DNA of 28,825 bases from CAZCFB01 sp964511535. Its GTDB lineage: Bacteria > Myxococcota_A > Polyangia > GCA-2747355 > CAZCFB01. A model generated the notes under the pieces. The model was given only the letters and a program-made list of their open reading frames with translations, was not told the DNA's origin and ran no database searches. A program made the translations under genes and the position numbers. The stretch covers positions 1 to 28,825 of the forward strand of contig CAZEFW010000124.1 of NCBI GenBank assembly GCA_964511535.1, in the 5' to 3' direction. Positions 7,856 to 13,950 of this stretch are shown piece by piece (positions within the stretch are counted from its first letter, which is position 1; every line of letters begins with the position of its first letter).

Positions 7856-9103
7856 ATGAAATGGCATATATCTATACTGACCATAGCTCTCGTTGCAGCC
7901 TGTAGCGACGACGACAAGAGCAAAAAGGACGGCGGGCCGGACGCTGCGGTGCCGGACATGGCGGTGGTGGATTTGCTGCCGGTCATCGATTCGACCAGGC
8001 GTGACGCTCCGCAGGATCTGAAGGCTCCGGACATATACAAGGTGGATGCCCGGCTGCCGGATCAAATGCCGCAGGACATTGCAAGTGTGGACATCAAGAG
8101 CCCGGACCTGTACAAGCCAGACAGCAAGCAGCCTGATCTGTACAAGCCGGACATCTGGCCCCCCGACCTGCCTGTGCAGGACATGGCCCTGCCGGACATG
8201 TTCGTGCCGGACAAGGCGATCCCTGATCAGAACTTCCAGAAGGACTACGGCGCGCCGCTGAAGGCCAAGTGGGTCACCATAAAGCCGGGCAGCTTCATGA
8301 TGGGCTCGCCCACGACGGAGCCCTGCCGGGGCAAGGACGAGACCCTACACAAGGTGACCTTGACCAACAAGTTCGAGATTCAGACCACCGAGGTGACCCA
8401 GGGCCAGTTCAAGGCGCTCATGGGGTATAATCCGTCCTATTATAAATACTGCGGGCCCAACTGCCCGGTGGACTCGGTCAACTGGTACGAGGCCGTGGCC
8501 TACTGCAACGCGCTGTCGGCCAAGGCGGGCAAGAAGGCCTGCTACTCCTGCATGGGCAGCGGCTCCAAGATCAACTGCTGGCAGGCCACCGCGTATACCC
8601 AGGGCAACATCTTCAAGTGCCCGGGCTACCGCCTGCCCACCGAGGCGGAGTGGGAGTATGCTTACCGTGCAGGCACCAGCACGGCGTTCTACAACGGCAA
8701 AATCACCAACTGCAAGTCAGCTGATGCCAACGCCGGCGCCATCGGCTGGTACTGTGCCAACGCCAAGACCAGCTACCCCGGGTGTACACCGGGCGGCGCT
8801 GGTTATTCATGTGGATACTTCTGTATCGGCACACAGCCAGTGGGTATGAAGAAACCCAACGCCTGGGGTTTGTACGACATGGCTGGGAATCTCTACGAGT
8901 GGTGCAACGATTGGTATCACCAAAGCTACGGGAGCAACCCGGTCAAGGATCCTTGGGGCATTCCAAGCGGTGGCATCCGATTGCTTCGCGGGGGCCATGA
9001 TGTATCGGACCCATATGAACTTCGTGCAGCATATAGACATGGAGGATCGCCAAAGGGCTGGGGCACCACAACTTTCCGCTGCGTTAGGACTGTTCTACCT
9101 TGA
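7856..9103 (+). CDS. Lipoprotein with Pro-Asp repeat spacer and FGE/SUMF1-type domain
   Basis: A 415-residue protein. The signal peptide ends in the lipobox LVAAC (lipidated Cys16). Residues 27-125 form an extended spacer with repeated PD units (PDLYKPD and similar). Residues 137-413 are an FGE-sulfatase (SUMF1) fold: IKPGSFMMGS (142-151), TTEVTQGQFKALMG (177-190), PVDSVNWYEAVAYCN (204-218), YRLPTEAEWEYAYRAG (258-273), GLYDMAGNLYEWCNDW (338-353), IRLLRGG (374-380) and FRCV (407-410). No cysteines lie between RGG and FRC, where true formylglycine-generating enzymes carry the catalytic pair, so it is probably a structural, lectin-like or otherwise divergent member rather than an FGE. It is predicted to be anchored to the outer membrane or cell surface. 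A GGAGGGG sequence supports the ATG. The gene is convergent with the beta-helix gene, 29 bases away. Confidence 0.9.
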   Translation: MKWHISILTIALVAACSDDDKSKKDGGPDAAVPDMAVVDLLPVIDSTRRDAPQDLKAPDIYKVDARLPDQMPQDIASVDIKSPDLYKPDSKQPDLYKPDIWPPDLPVQDMALPDMFVPDKAIPDQNFQKDYGAPLKAKWVTIKPGSFMMGSPTTEPCRGKDETLHKVTLTNKFEIQTTEVTQGQFKALMGYNPSYYKYCGPNCPVDSVNWYEAVAYCNALSAKAGKKACYSCMGSGSKINCWQATAYTQGNIFKCPGYRLPTEAEWEYAYRAGTSTAFYNGKITNCKSADANAGAIGWYCANAKTSYPGCTPGGAGYSCGYFCIGTQPVGMKKPNAWGLYDMAGNLYEWCNDWYHQSYGSNPVKDPWGIPSGGIRLLRGGHDVSDPYELRAAYRHGGSPKGWGTTTFRCVRTVLP

Positions 9104-9132
9104 ATCGACGATCTGCACTGCGATTGCGTTCA

Positions 9133-10812
9133 TCATCCCTTTACCTCATTACTTTTAGGCAATGAAGCTCCCGTTACCCAATTCAACGCCAGGTTGTTGA
9201 GTACTGTGGCGCTCGCATCGAATTTGTAGCCGTAGTACTTCACCGGCACCCCATCCACGATATTGTTCGCAATGACCGTACCGTCAGTGGCCTCGTCCGT
9301 GATGCCGTCTTGCCCTGAGTTCTTGACCACGTTCCCCACGATCACCCGCTGCGACGTAACCCCCGAGGGCTTCTGAAAGTTGCTTCCTGGCAATGGCCAC
9401 TTGCCGCAGCCGATGCCGTCGTACTTGGCCTTGTCGATGCGATTGCCGTCAACGGTCACGTTGTAGGAGTTGTCCAGCAGCGCTATACCCTTGCCGTCAC
9501 CGCTTTTGCCGCTACTGTACTGCCCCACCGACGAAATGGTGTTGTCCCTGATGGTCACGTCCACGCTGTGGTAGGTGTCCCCGGGCACCGGCGTCACGCC
9601 GGAAATGCCATTGATCACGATACCATGCTGGGCCATGTCCCGGATCTGGTTGCCCTCGATGGTCACGCCGGTGGCCCCGGTGAGTTTGATGCCCGAGCCA
9701 TTGATCGTTTTCTTTTGTGCGCTCGCCACGTTGTAGACCGAGACGATCTCGTTGCCGCTCACCTTGACGTCGGTGACGTTGCGGCCAATGACGATGCCGT
9801 CCTTGCCGTTGCGCCGGCCCAGGCGGTGCAGGACGTTGTTGCTCACCACGGCGCGCTCTGTGTAGCGGTTGGAGGACGCGCTGCCAACCACAATGCCCGA
9901 GCCCTCGCTGTCGTGCACGATGTTATCCGCCACCACGATGTTGCGGCCGGCCTGTGGGTTGATCCCGGCCAGGTAGCAGTTGGTCACGATGTTGCCCACG
10001 ATGAGCTGGTTGTTGCAGATGGCATCGCACGGTTTCATGCCGTCCCGGTCCACGGTATCGATGTTGTTGTATGCCACCACCAGGTCATGGGCGTTGACCA
10101 GCAGGCCGTTGCCATAGGCCGCCTTGTGGCTGACCGTCTGGTAGGAGGACCACGGCTGGTAGTTGATATTCTTGATCTGGTTGCCCACCACCCGCACGTT
10201 GGTGTTGGTGGGCTCGTAGTTGCCCTGTTTTTCGATGGTGAACACGGCTTCCATGTAGCTGTTGGCAAACACGCTATGTTCGATATCCACGAAGTTGCTG
10301 TAGTCCACGCTGACAGAGACAGTACATACATCCCGGAAGTTGCACCTGCGCACCGTGACATGGTCGGACTTCTGGATATCCACCGGCGTGAAGTACTTTC
10401 GAGCGTAGCCCGAGTTCCAGTGCCCCGTCAGGGGTGGCTGTGTCTGGTTGGCCTTGTTGCCGTCAAAGGTCAGCCCTTCGATGAGGATGTTTTCGCAGTT
10501 GTAGAAATGGAGCATCTGCGTGCCGGCCACCCGCTCGCGCTCGTACCGACCCTTTTCGTCCTCGTCGGAGGGCGCCGGATCCGGAGTGATGAGCGGCAAC
10601 TGATCGACGAACCGCAACGCGCCGCCGCCGAAGATGCGAATGTCCTGCATGTTGTTGATATGGATGGTGCGACCGATCATCCACTCTCCGCGCGGAATGA
10701 ACACCTGCCCCACACGGTCCGCGTAGGCCTGGTTGATGGCTGCCTCGATGGCCTCCGTGTCGTTAAGGCCGGTCTTGTCCTGCAACTCTCGAGCGTTGAC
10801 AGCGTCGGGCAT
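9133..10812 (-). CDS. Right-handed parallel beta-helix (pectate-lyase/NosD-like) protein
   Basis: A 559-residue protein. The N-terminus has the pectate-lyase-superfamily entry pattern DTEAIEAAINQAYADRVGQ followed by VFIPRGEWMIGRTI (about 18-50). From about 90 to 540 there are successive beta-helix coils with the rungs G-N-x-I and N-N-x-V (for example VVGNQI, VADNIVHDSEGSGI, ISGNEIV-type units, VTIRDNTI, VIANNIV). By family these fold as right-handed beta-solenoids that bind or cleave polysaccharides, or form phage tailspikes and surface fibres. No signal peptide is visible, which is unusual for an extracellular polysaccharide enzyme and leaves a tailspike-like or intracellular role open. The Shine-Dalgarno sequence GAGGGGG is well placed for the ATG at 10812. 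It lies 61 bases downstream of the 136-residue gene, probably one transcript. Its base composition is visibly less GC-rich than the rest of the window. Confidence 0.85.
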   Translation of the reverse strand: MPDAVNARELQDKTGLNDTEAIEAAINQAYADRVGQVFIPRGEWMIGRTIHINNMQDIRIFGGGALRFVDQLPLITPDPAPSDEDEKGRYERERVAGTQMLHFYNCENILIEGLTFDGNKANQTQPPLTGHWNSGYARKYFTPVDIQKSDHVTVRRCNFRDVCTVSVSVDYSNFVDIEHSVFANSYMEAVFTIEKQGNYEPTNTNVRVVGNQIKNINYQPWSSYQTVSHKAAYGNGLLVNAHDLVVAYNNIDTVDRDGMKPCDAICNNQLIVGNIVTNCYLAGINPQAGRNIVVADNIVHDSEGSGIVVGSASSNRYTERAVVSNNVLHRLGRRNGKDGIVIGRNVTDVKVSGNEIVSVYNVASAQKKTINGSGIKLTGATGVTIEGNQIRDMAQHGIVINGISGVTPVPGDTYHSVDVTIRDNTISSVGQYSSGKSGDGKGIALLDNSYNVTVDGNRIDKAKYDGIGCGKWPLPGSNFQKPSGVTSQRVIVGNVVKNSGQDGITDEATDGTVIANNIVDGVPVKYYGYKFDASATVLNNLALNWVTGASLPKSNEVKG

Positions 10813-10873
10813 GACTACCCCCTCGTCTGGTTTTGATTGACCAGGATGGAAACTAGCTTCGTATTCGGTTTGC

Positions 10874-11284
10874 TCAGGGCCTGAATATACCCGTCAACCC
10901 GAACACAAGGATATCGTTATCCGGGTCATCCACAGAGAACTCGACCTTGACCCTCAGGTAGCGCCCGAAAGCGTACTTGGTGCTCCCTGATGCGTCAGCG
11001 CAGTTCAAGAACGCGAGATCGAAGTCCGGGTATGCACTGGGCACAGCGCTGTAAGTGGCCACTGTCGCAAACTCGACAAAGCTATTCTCATCGGCCCTGT
11101 TTGCCGTCTCGAGTTTGACCGTGATGCTCTTGCTGGCGGTGAGGCTCATCTCCAGTACTTCAATATCCAGAACTGCGCTCTCGAAGCCGCCGAAGTCTTC
11201 ATAGACCTCTATCGTCTGTGTATAGGTGTTGCTGCTATTTCCACTAACTCTGAACGGTTTCTGAATAACCTTGTACGTACCCAT
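10874..11284 (-). CDS. Small beta-strand-rich protein of unknown function, upstream of the beta-helix gene
   Basis: A 136-residue protein with alternating hydrophobic/polar segments (AVLDIEVLEM, SITVKLETAN, LRVKVEFSV, DILVFGLTGIF) suggesting a beta-sandwich. It has no signal peptide, membrane segment or cysteine pattern. The strong GGGAGGA five bases before the ATG at 11284 supports the start. It precedes the beta-helix gene and is probably cotranscribed with it, so the two may form a fibre/adaptor or enzyme/carbohydrate-binding pair; this is inference. GC content is visibly low compared with flanking genes. I do not recognise the family. Confidence 0.7.
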   Translation of the reverse strand: MGTYKVIQKPFRVSGNSSNTYTQTIEVYEDFGGFESAVLDIEVLEMSLTASKSITVKLETANRADENSFVEFATVATYSAVPSAYPDFDLAFLNCADASGSTKYAFGRYLRVKVEFSVDDPDNDILVFGLTGIFRP

Positions 11285-11486
11285 GCATTCCTCCCTTGAT
11301 GAAGGTTTCCCTGTACTCCATCCATGTCTGGGTGATCCCCCTGATCCCCCTTGACGCTGAGCGATACGGCCTGGAGCCGCGGATCACCATAGGTCCAGCG
11401 CTACTCTTCAACTCTCCACAAGGAAAAATATACAATCAAGGGCACACGCAGGCCCACCTGCAGATAAAATCCAATATATATATACT

Positions 11487-11501
11487 TACAGTTGCACTGT
11501 A
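11487..11501. promoter_or_regulatory. 15-bp palindrome in the promoter region of the beta-helix transcription unit
   Basis: TACAGT-TGC-ACTGTA is a perfect 6-bp inverted repeat with a 3-base centre, adjacent to an AT-rich TATATATATA run (11475-11484). It lies in the 236-base gap 11285-11520 upstream of the minus-strand small gene. The size and symmetry fit a dimeric repressor operator; the regulator is not identified. The rest of the gap holds no gene that I can support. Confidence 0.4.
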
Positions 11502-11520
11502 TAAAAAGGGATCTACATGA

Positions 11521-12027
11521 TCAAAACGGCAGTGTCGGCGGGGCCATGTTCTCGCCGAACAGGCCGAACTTGCGGAAGGTCTCGGGCAACAGGCCGAGCA
11601 CGATGAAGTGCACGGCCCGCCCCACGAAGGCGATGGAGAGGAAGGCGGCGATGTGGAAATTGATCGCCCGGGCGGCGAAGGAGAGCATCACCAGCGGGGG
11701 GAACCCGATGATGGCCGAGAACACCAGCACCGAGTAGCCGGACTTGCGGTACTTCTCCACGTCGAAGGTCTCCAGCTTGCCCTTGAACTTCGGCAGCCGC
11801 TGCAGCACCCAGTCGCCGCCGAGGATGAACACCACGTAGGCGGTGCACTGGCCCGCGGCGGAGGCGAGGCCGATGAGCACTGGATCGCCGGTGCGGTACA
11901 GCCCGTTGACCACGGCCCAGGTCTCGGCGTTGAACACCGGGATGATGGTGCTGAGCACACACCAGACGTAGGTTGAGAGGTAGATCATCGGCGACCGGAG
12001 GTTAACCCGAAAATTGCGCCAGTTCAC
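11521..12027 (-). CDS. VTT/DedA-like (YqaA-type) integral membrane protein
   Basis: Up to 168 residues with several hydrophobic helices. The pattern VFNAETW, then GLASAAGQCTAYVVFILGG, then KSGYSVLVFSAIIGFPPLVMLSFAARAINFHIAAFLSIAFVGRAVHFIVLG resembles the VTT (SNARE-associated/DedA) domain: an acidic residue in the N-terminal re-entrant region, a Gly-rich helix, and a GR-x-x-HF motif near the end. Family members are proposed lipid transporters or scramblases of the inner membrane. The start is uncertain: GTG at 12027 gives 168 residues but overlaps the left arm of the cloverleaf element, whereas ATG at 11988 gives 155 residues and leaves that element intergenic. Neither has a good Shine-Dalgarno sequence. 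It appears to be a single-gene unit. Confidence 0.75.
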   Translation of the reverse strand: MNWRNFRVNLRSPMIYLSTYVWCVLSTIIPVFNAETWAVVNGLYRTGDPVLIGLASAAGQCTAYVVFILGGDWVLQRLPKFKGKLETFDVEKYRKSGYSVLVFSAIIGFPPLVMLSFAARAINFHIAAFLSIAFVGRAVHFIVLGLLPETFRKFGLFGENMAPPTLPF

Positions 12028-12166
12028 CTGCTACGACGGCCGCCACCGTCGGCGCAGCGGCTCCCGCGCCGCCTCACCATACGCACCAGTATGCTTTCGT
12101 CGTCGCGGGTCCACTGCGCCTCGGTCTCGACCGTCTCGCGACGGTCCCCTTGCGCAATTTTCGGGT
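12005..12166. other. 162-bp multibranched palindromic element (cloverleaf-foldable)
   Basis: Outer arms ACCCGAAAATTGCGC (12005-12019) and its exact reverse complement (12152-12166) form 15 bp. Inside are three hairpins. Left: CGACGG/CCGTCG, 12034-12039 with 12046-12051. Centre: GGCGCAG/CTGCGCC (12051-12057 with 12114-12120), then CCCGCG/CGCGGG (12063-12068 with 12104-12109), then CATAC/GTATG (12078-12082 with 12089-12093). Right: GACCGT/ACGGTC (12129-12134 with 12141-12146). Base 12051 cannot serve both the left and centre stems. The element lies between divergent genes. It could be a structured RNA, a recombination or mobile miniature element with 15-bp terminal inverted repeats, or a regulatory cruciform. 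No target duplication is visible at its edges. Confidence 0.6.
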
Positions 12167-12183
12167 CAGCCCATCGGCGAGAT

Positions 12184-12200
12184 CATATCGAGGGGATATG
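12184..12200. promoter_or_regulatory. Inverted repeat upstream of the ATC-hydrolase-family gene
   Basis: CATATC-GAGGG-GATATG is a perfect 6-bp inverted repeat with a 5-base centre, 29 bases before the Shine-Dalgarno sequence of the gene starting at 12246. It may be an operator or a 5' leader hairpin. Confidence 0.35.
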
Positions 12201-12229
12201 GTACCTTCGCCCCGTCGCTGACAGACCTC

Positions 12230-12236
12230 AAGGAGG
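12230..12236 (+). promoter_or_regulatory. Ribosome binding site fixing a TTG start
   Basis: AAGGAGG, close to the ideal anti-SD complement, stands 9 bases before TTG at 12246. No in-frame ATG or GTG occurs nearby at suitable spacing, so the rare TTG is the likely start. Confidence 0.7.
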
Positions 12237-12245
12237 CCCACCGCG

Positions 12246-12878
12246 TTGAAAGCCGCCTTCTCACCGCCGGCCTCGGTGCGCGCCGCCGAGGCAGTCGCCG
12301 CCGTTCGGGTGCTGATCCGTGAGATCGGCCTGCCCGCCACCCTCGGCACCCTGGCCGGGTTCCTGGCAGACCTGGGCCCGCTGTCCGTGGGGCTGCGCCA
12401 GCGCGCGAGGCCAGCCACCACAGAGGTGGCGGTGGTGGAGCAGGCCATCGTCTCGGCCATCGCCCTGTACCGGCGCCTGCGACCGAGGCTGGGCCAGTCC
12501 AGGGCCCTGGAGGTGATGCATGCCATCGTGGTGCCGTCGGGGGAGCGGCTGATGGAGCGCGCCTTCCCGCCGCTGCCCGCCGGGGACGCGCTGGCCGGGC
12601 TCGCCAGCTTCATGCAGGACGCCCTCGGCTTTGCCCGGCGCCACGGGCTGTACGACTTCGAGCTTGTGGAAGAGAGCGAGCGCCGGGTGCGGCTGGACAT
12701 GACCTACTGCCGCTACGCCGAGCTGTGCGCCCTGGCGGGGGTGCCGGAGCTGGCGTCCAGATTCTGCGCGGTGGACCGCCCCTTCTTCGACGGGCTCACC
12801 GACGAGATCGACTTCTCCTGTGCCGAGCGCCTGGCCGACGGCGCCCCGGCGTGCACCTTCTGCTTCGAGAGGGCCTGA
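12246..12878 (+). CDS. Probable L-2-amino-thiazoline-4-carboxylate (ATC) hydrolase-family protein
   Basis: A 210-residue soluble protein. The C-terminal half has the pattern I associate with the ATC_hydrolase family: DMTYCRYAELCALAGVPELA (151-170), FCAVDRPFFDGL (173-184), FSCAERLADGAPACTFCF (190-207). Conserved-looking Cys155, Cys161, Cys174, Asp177, Cys192, Cys203 and Cys206 could bind metal or be catalytic. Family members open the thiazoline ring of ATC on a route to L-cysteine, but many annotated members have no demonstrated activity. The N-terminal 120 residues are helical. The start is TTG with a strong AAGGAGG. Its stop is 3 bases before the next gene, so the two form an operon; pairing with a lipoprotein of unknown function is unusual for a cysteine catabolic enzyme. 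Confidence 0.65.
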   Translation: MKAAFSPPASVRAAEAVAAVRVLIREIGLPATLGTLAGFLADLGPLSVGLRQRARPATTEVAVVEQAIVSAIALYRRLRPRLGQSRALEVMHAIVVPSGERLMERAFPPLPAGDALAGLASFMQDALGFARRHGLYDFELVEESERRVRLDMTYCRYAELCALAGVPELASRFCAVDRPFFDGLTDEIDFSCAERLADGAPACTFCFERA

Positions 12879-12881
12879 TCC

Positions 12882-13919
12882 ATGAGACGCGTCGCCTGCC
12901 CCCCTTCCCTGCTGCTGATCCTGTGCCTGGTCTCGGCCAGCGGCTGCCAGCGCGGCGCGCCGGCGCGTCAGGGCCAACAGGCCTGCCGCGAGCCCGGGTT
13001 CCGGCGCACCGCGGCCTTCGTCAAGCAGAACCGCGCGCGGCAGCAGAAGATGGTGAACAAGGCGTTGGCCTACCTCGATCGGTTCGTCGTCGACCCGGTG
13101 GCCCTGCGCAAGCAAGGGGTCAAGGGGCGCAAGAAGCTGGTGGAGCTGCTTGACGCCTACGTGGCCATCCACCGCCACGCGCCGGCAGATCAGAAGGCCG
13201 CCATCGCCGCCCGGTTCAAGCGGGCCGCCCAGGGCGCGGTGAACAAGCCCGGCTACCACGACATGGGCAGCGTGGGCGACCGGCAGTTCAAGCAGGACGC
13301 CACCTCTTACCTGCGCGCTTGCTACCTGATGGACAGGATGGGCCTGGACACCGCCGCCTATCGCAAGCACATCGCCCGCATCAAGGACCGCCTGGACGGC
13401 CACATGCACAAGCGCGGCTGGCACCAGCGCATGAGCTTCCGCGACTACTACCAGCACTTCGGGCTGTCGCTGCCAAAGGAGCTGCAGGAGCCGTTCTCCA
13501 ACACCTTCATCGCCCGCCGGGCCAACCCGTACCTGCTGGGCAAGGGCCAGGCCTATGACCTGACCCACGAGATCTTCGTGCCCCACGACTACGGCGCCAA
13601 GCTGACCACTGACCAGTTCAGCAAGGACGACCGGATCTATATCCGCCGCGCCCTGGAGATCCTCACCACCGTCTGGATCTCGCGCAAGGAGGTGGACCTG
13701 GTGGGCGAGCTGCTGGCCTGCATGCGCTACACCGGCAACCATGACCTGCAGGTCTACCGCGACGGGCTGGCGCTGATCCTCGCCAGCCAGCGCCCCAACG
13801 GCTCCTTCGGCGACTACGAGAACCTGCGCGCCAAGCTGGGCGACCAGCTGGACTTGCACCTGTACCTGCATACGACGAGCGTGGTGATGGACATCCTGCC
13901 GCTGGCGTGGTCGGAGTAG
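12882..13919 (+). CDS. Lipoprotein of unknown function with helical repeat-like domain
   Basis: A 345-residue protein. The signal peptide carries the lipobox SASGC (lipidated Cys22). The remainder is mostly helical, with a distinctive core YDLTHEIFVPHDYG (225-238) followed by VDLVGELLACMRYTGN and RPNGSFGDYE, and a Leu/His-rich C-terminus (LDLHLYLHTTSVVMDIL). The spacing of THEIF, DLVGELL and NGSFG motifs suggests an alpha/alpha-toroid-like domain. It resembles what I recall of the DUF6895 family, but that match is from memory. It is predicted to be membrane-anchored and extracytoplasmic. It follows the ATC-hydrolase-family gene by 3 bases, and the two are probably cotranscribed. Confidence 0.75.
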   Translation: MRRVACPPSLLLILCLVSASGCQRGAPARQGQQACREPGFRRTAAFVKQNRARQQKMVNKALAYLDRFVVDPVALRKQGVKGRKKLVELLDAYVAIHRHAPADQKAAIAARFKRAAQGAVNKPGYHDMGSVGDRQFKQDATSYLRACYLMDRMGLDTAAYRKHIARIKDRLDGHMHKRGWHQRMSFRDYYQHFGLSLPKELQEPFSNTFIARRANPYLLGKGQAYDLTHEIFVPHDYGAKLTTDQFSKDDRIYIRRALEILTTVWISRKEVDLVGELLACMRYTGNHDLQVYRDGLALILASQRPNGSFGDYENLRAKLGDQLDLHLYLHTTSVVMDILPLAWSE

Positions 13920-13934
13920 GCGCGCTCCGCGCGC
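13920..13934. terminator. Hairpin between convergent lipoprotein genes
   Basis: GCGCGC-TCC-GCGCGC forms a 6-bp all-GC stem with a 3-base loop starting one base after the TAG at 13917-13919. It lies in the 31-base gap between two convergent stop codons and could serve both transcripts. No T-run follows on either strand. Confidence 0.45.
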
Positions 13935-13935
13935 T

Positions 13936-13949
13936 GTTGAGAGTTGAGA
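13936..13949 (+). repeat. Heptamer tandem repeat, two GTTGAGA units
   Basis: Two perfect GTTGAGA units sit directly before the stop codon of the minus-strand lipoprotein (13951). A related GTTRAYA array occurs at 16213-16240. Confidence 0.5.
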
Positions 13950-13950
13950 G

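Noticed and set aside
9568..10836. Plus-strand open frame opposite the beta-helix gene
   Set aside because: It is rich in His/Val/Asp as an antisense reading of the solenoid repeats, with no ribosome binding site.
11244..11435. 63-codon minus-strand open frame upstream of the 136-residue gene
   Set aside because: It overlaps the strong SD and start of the 136-residue gene in another frame and shows no coding character; the region looks like promoter DNA.
12005..12166. Cloverleaf element as a tRNA gene
   Set aside because: It is about twice tRNA length, with no T-loop consensus, no 7-5-5-5 stem pattern and no anticodon arm of proper size.
12005..12166. Calling the element an insertion sequence or MITE outright
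   Set aside because: It has 15-bp terminal inverted repeats, but I see no target-site duplication at the edges and no second copy in the window.
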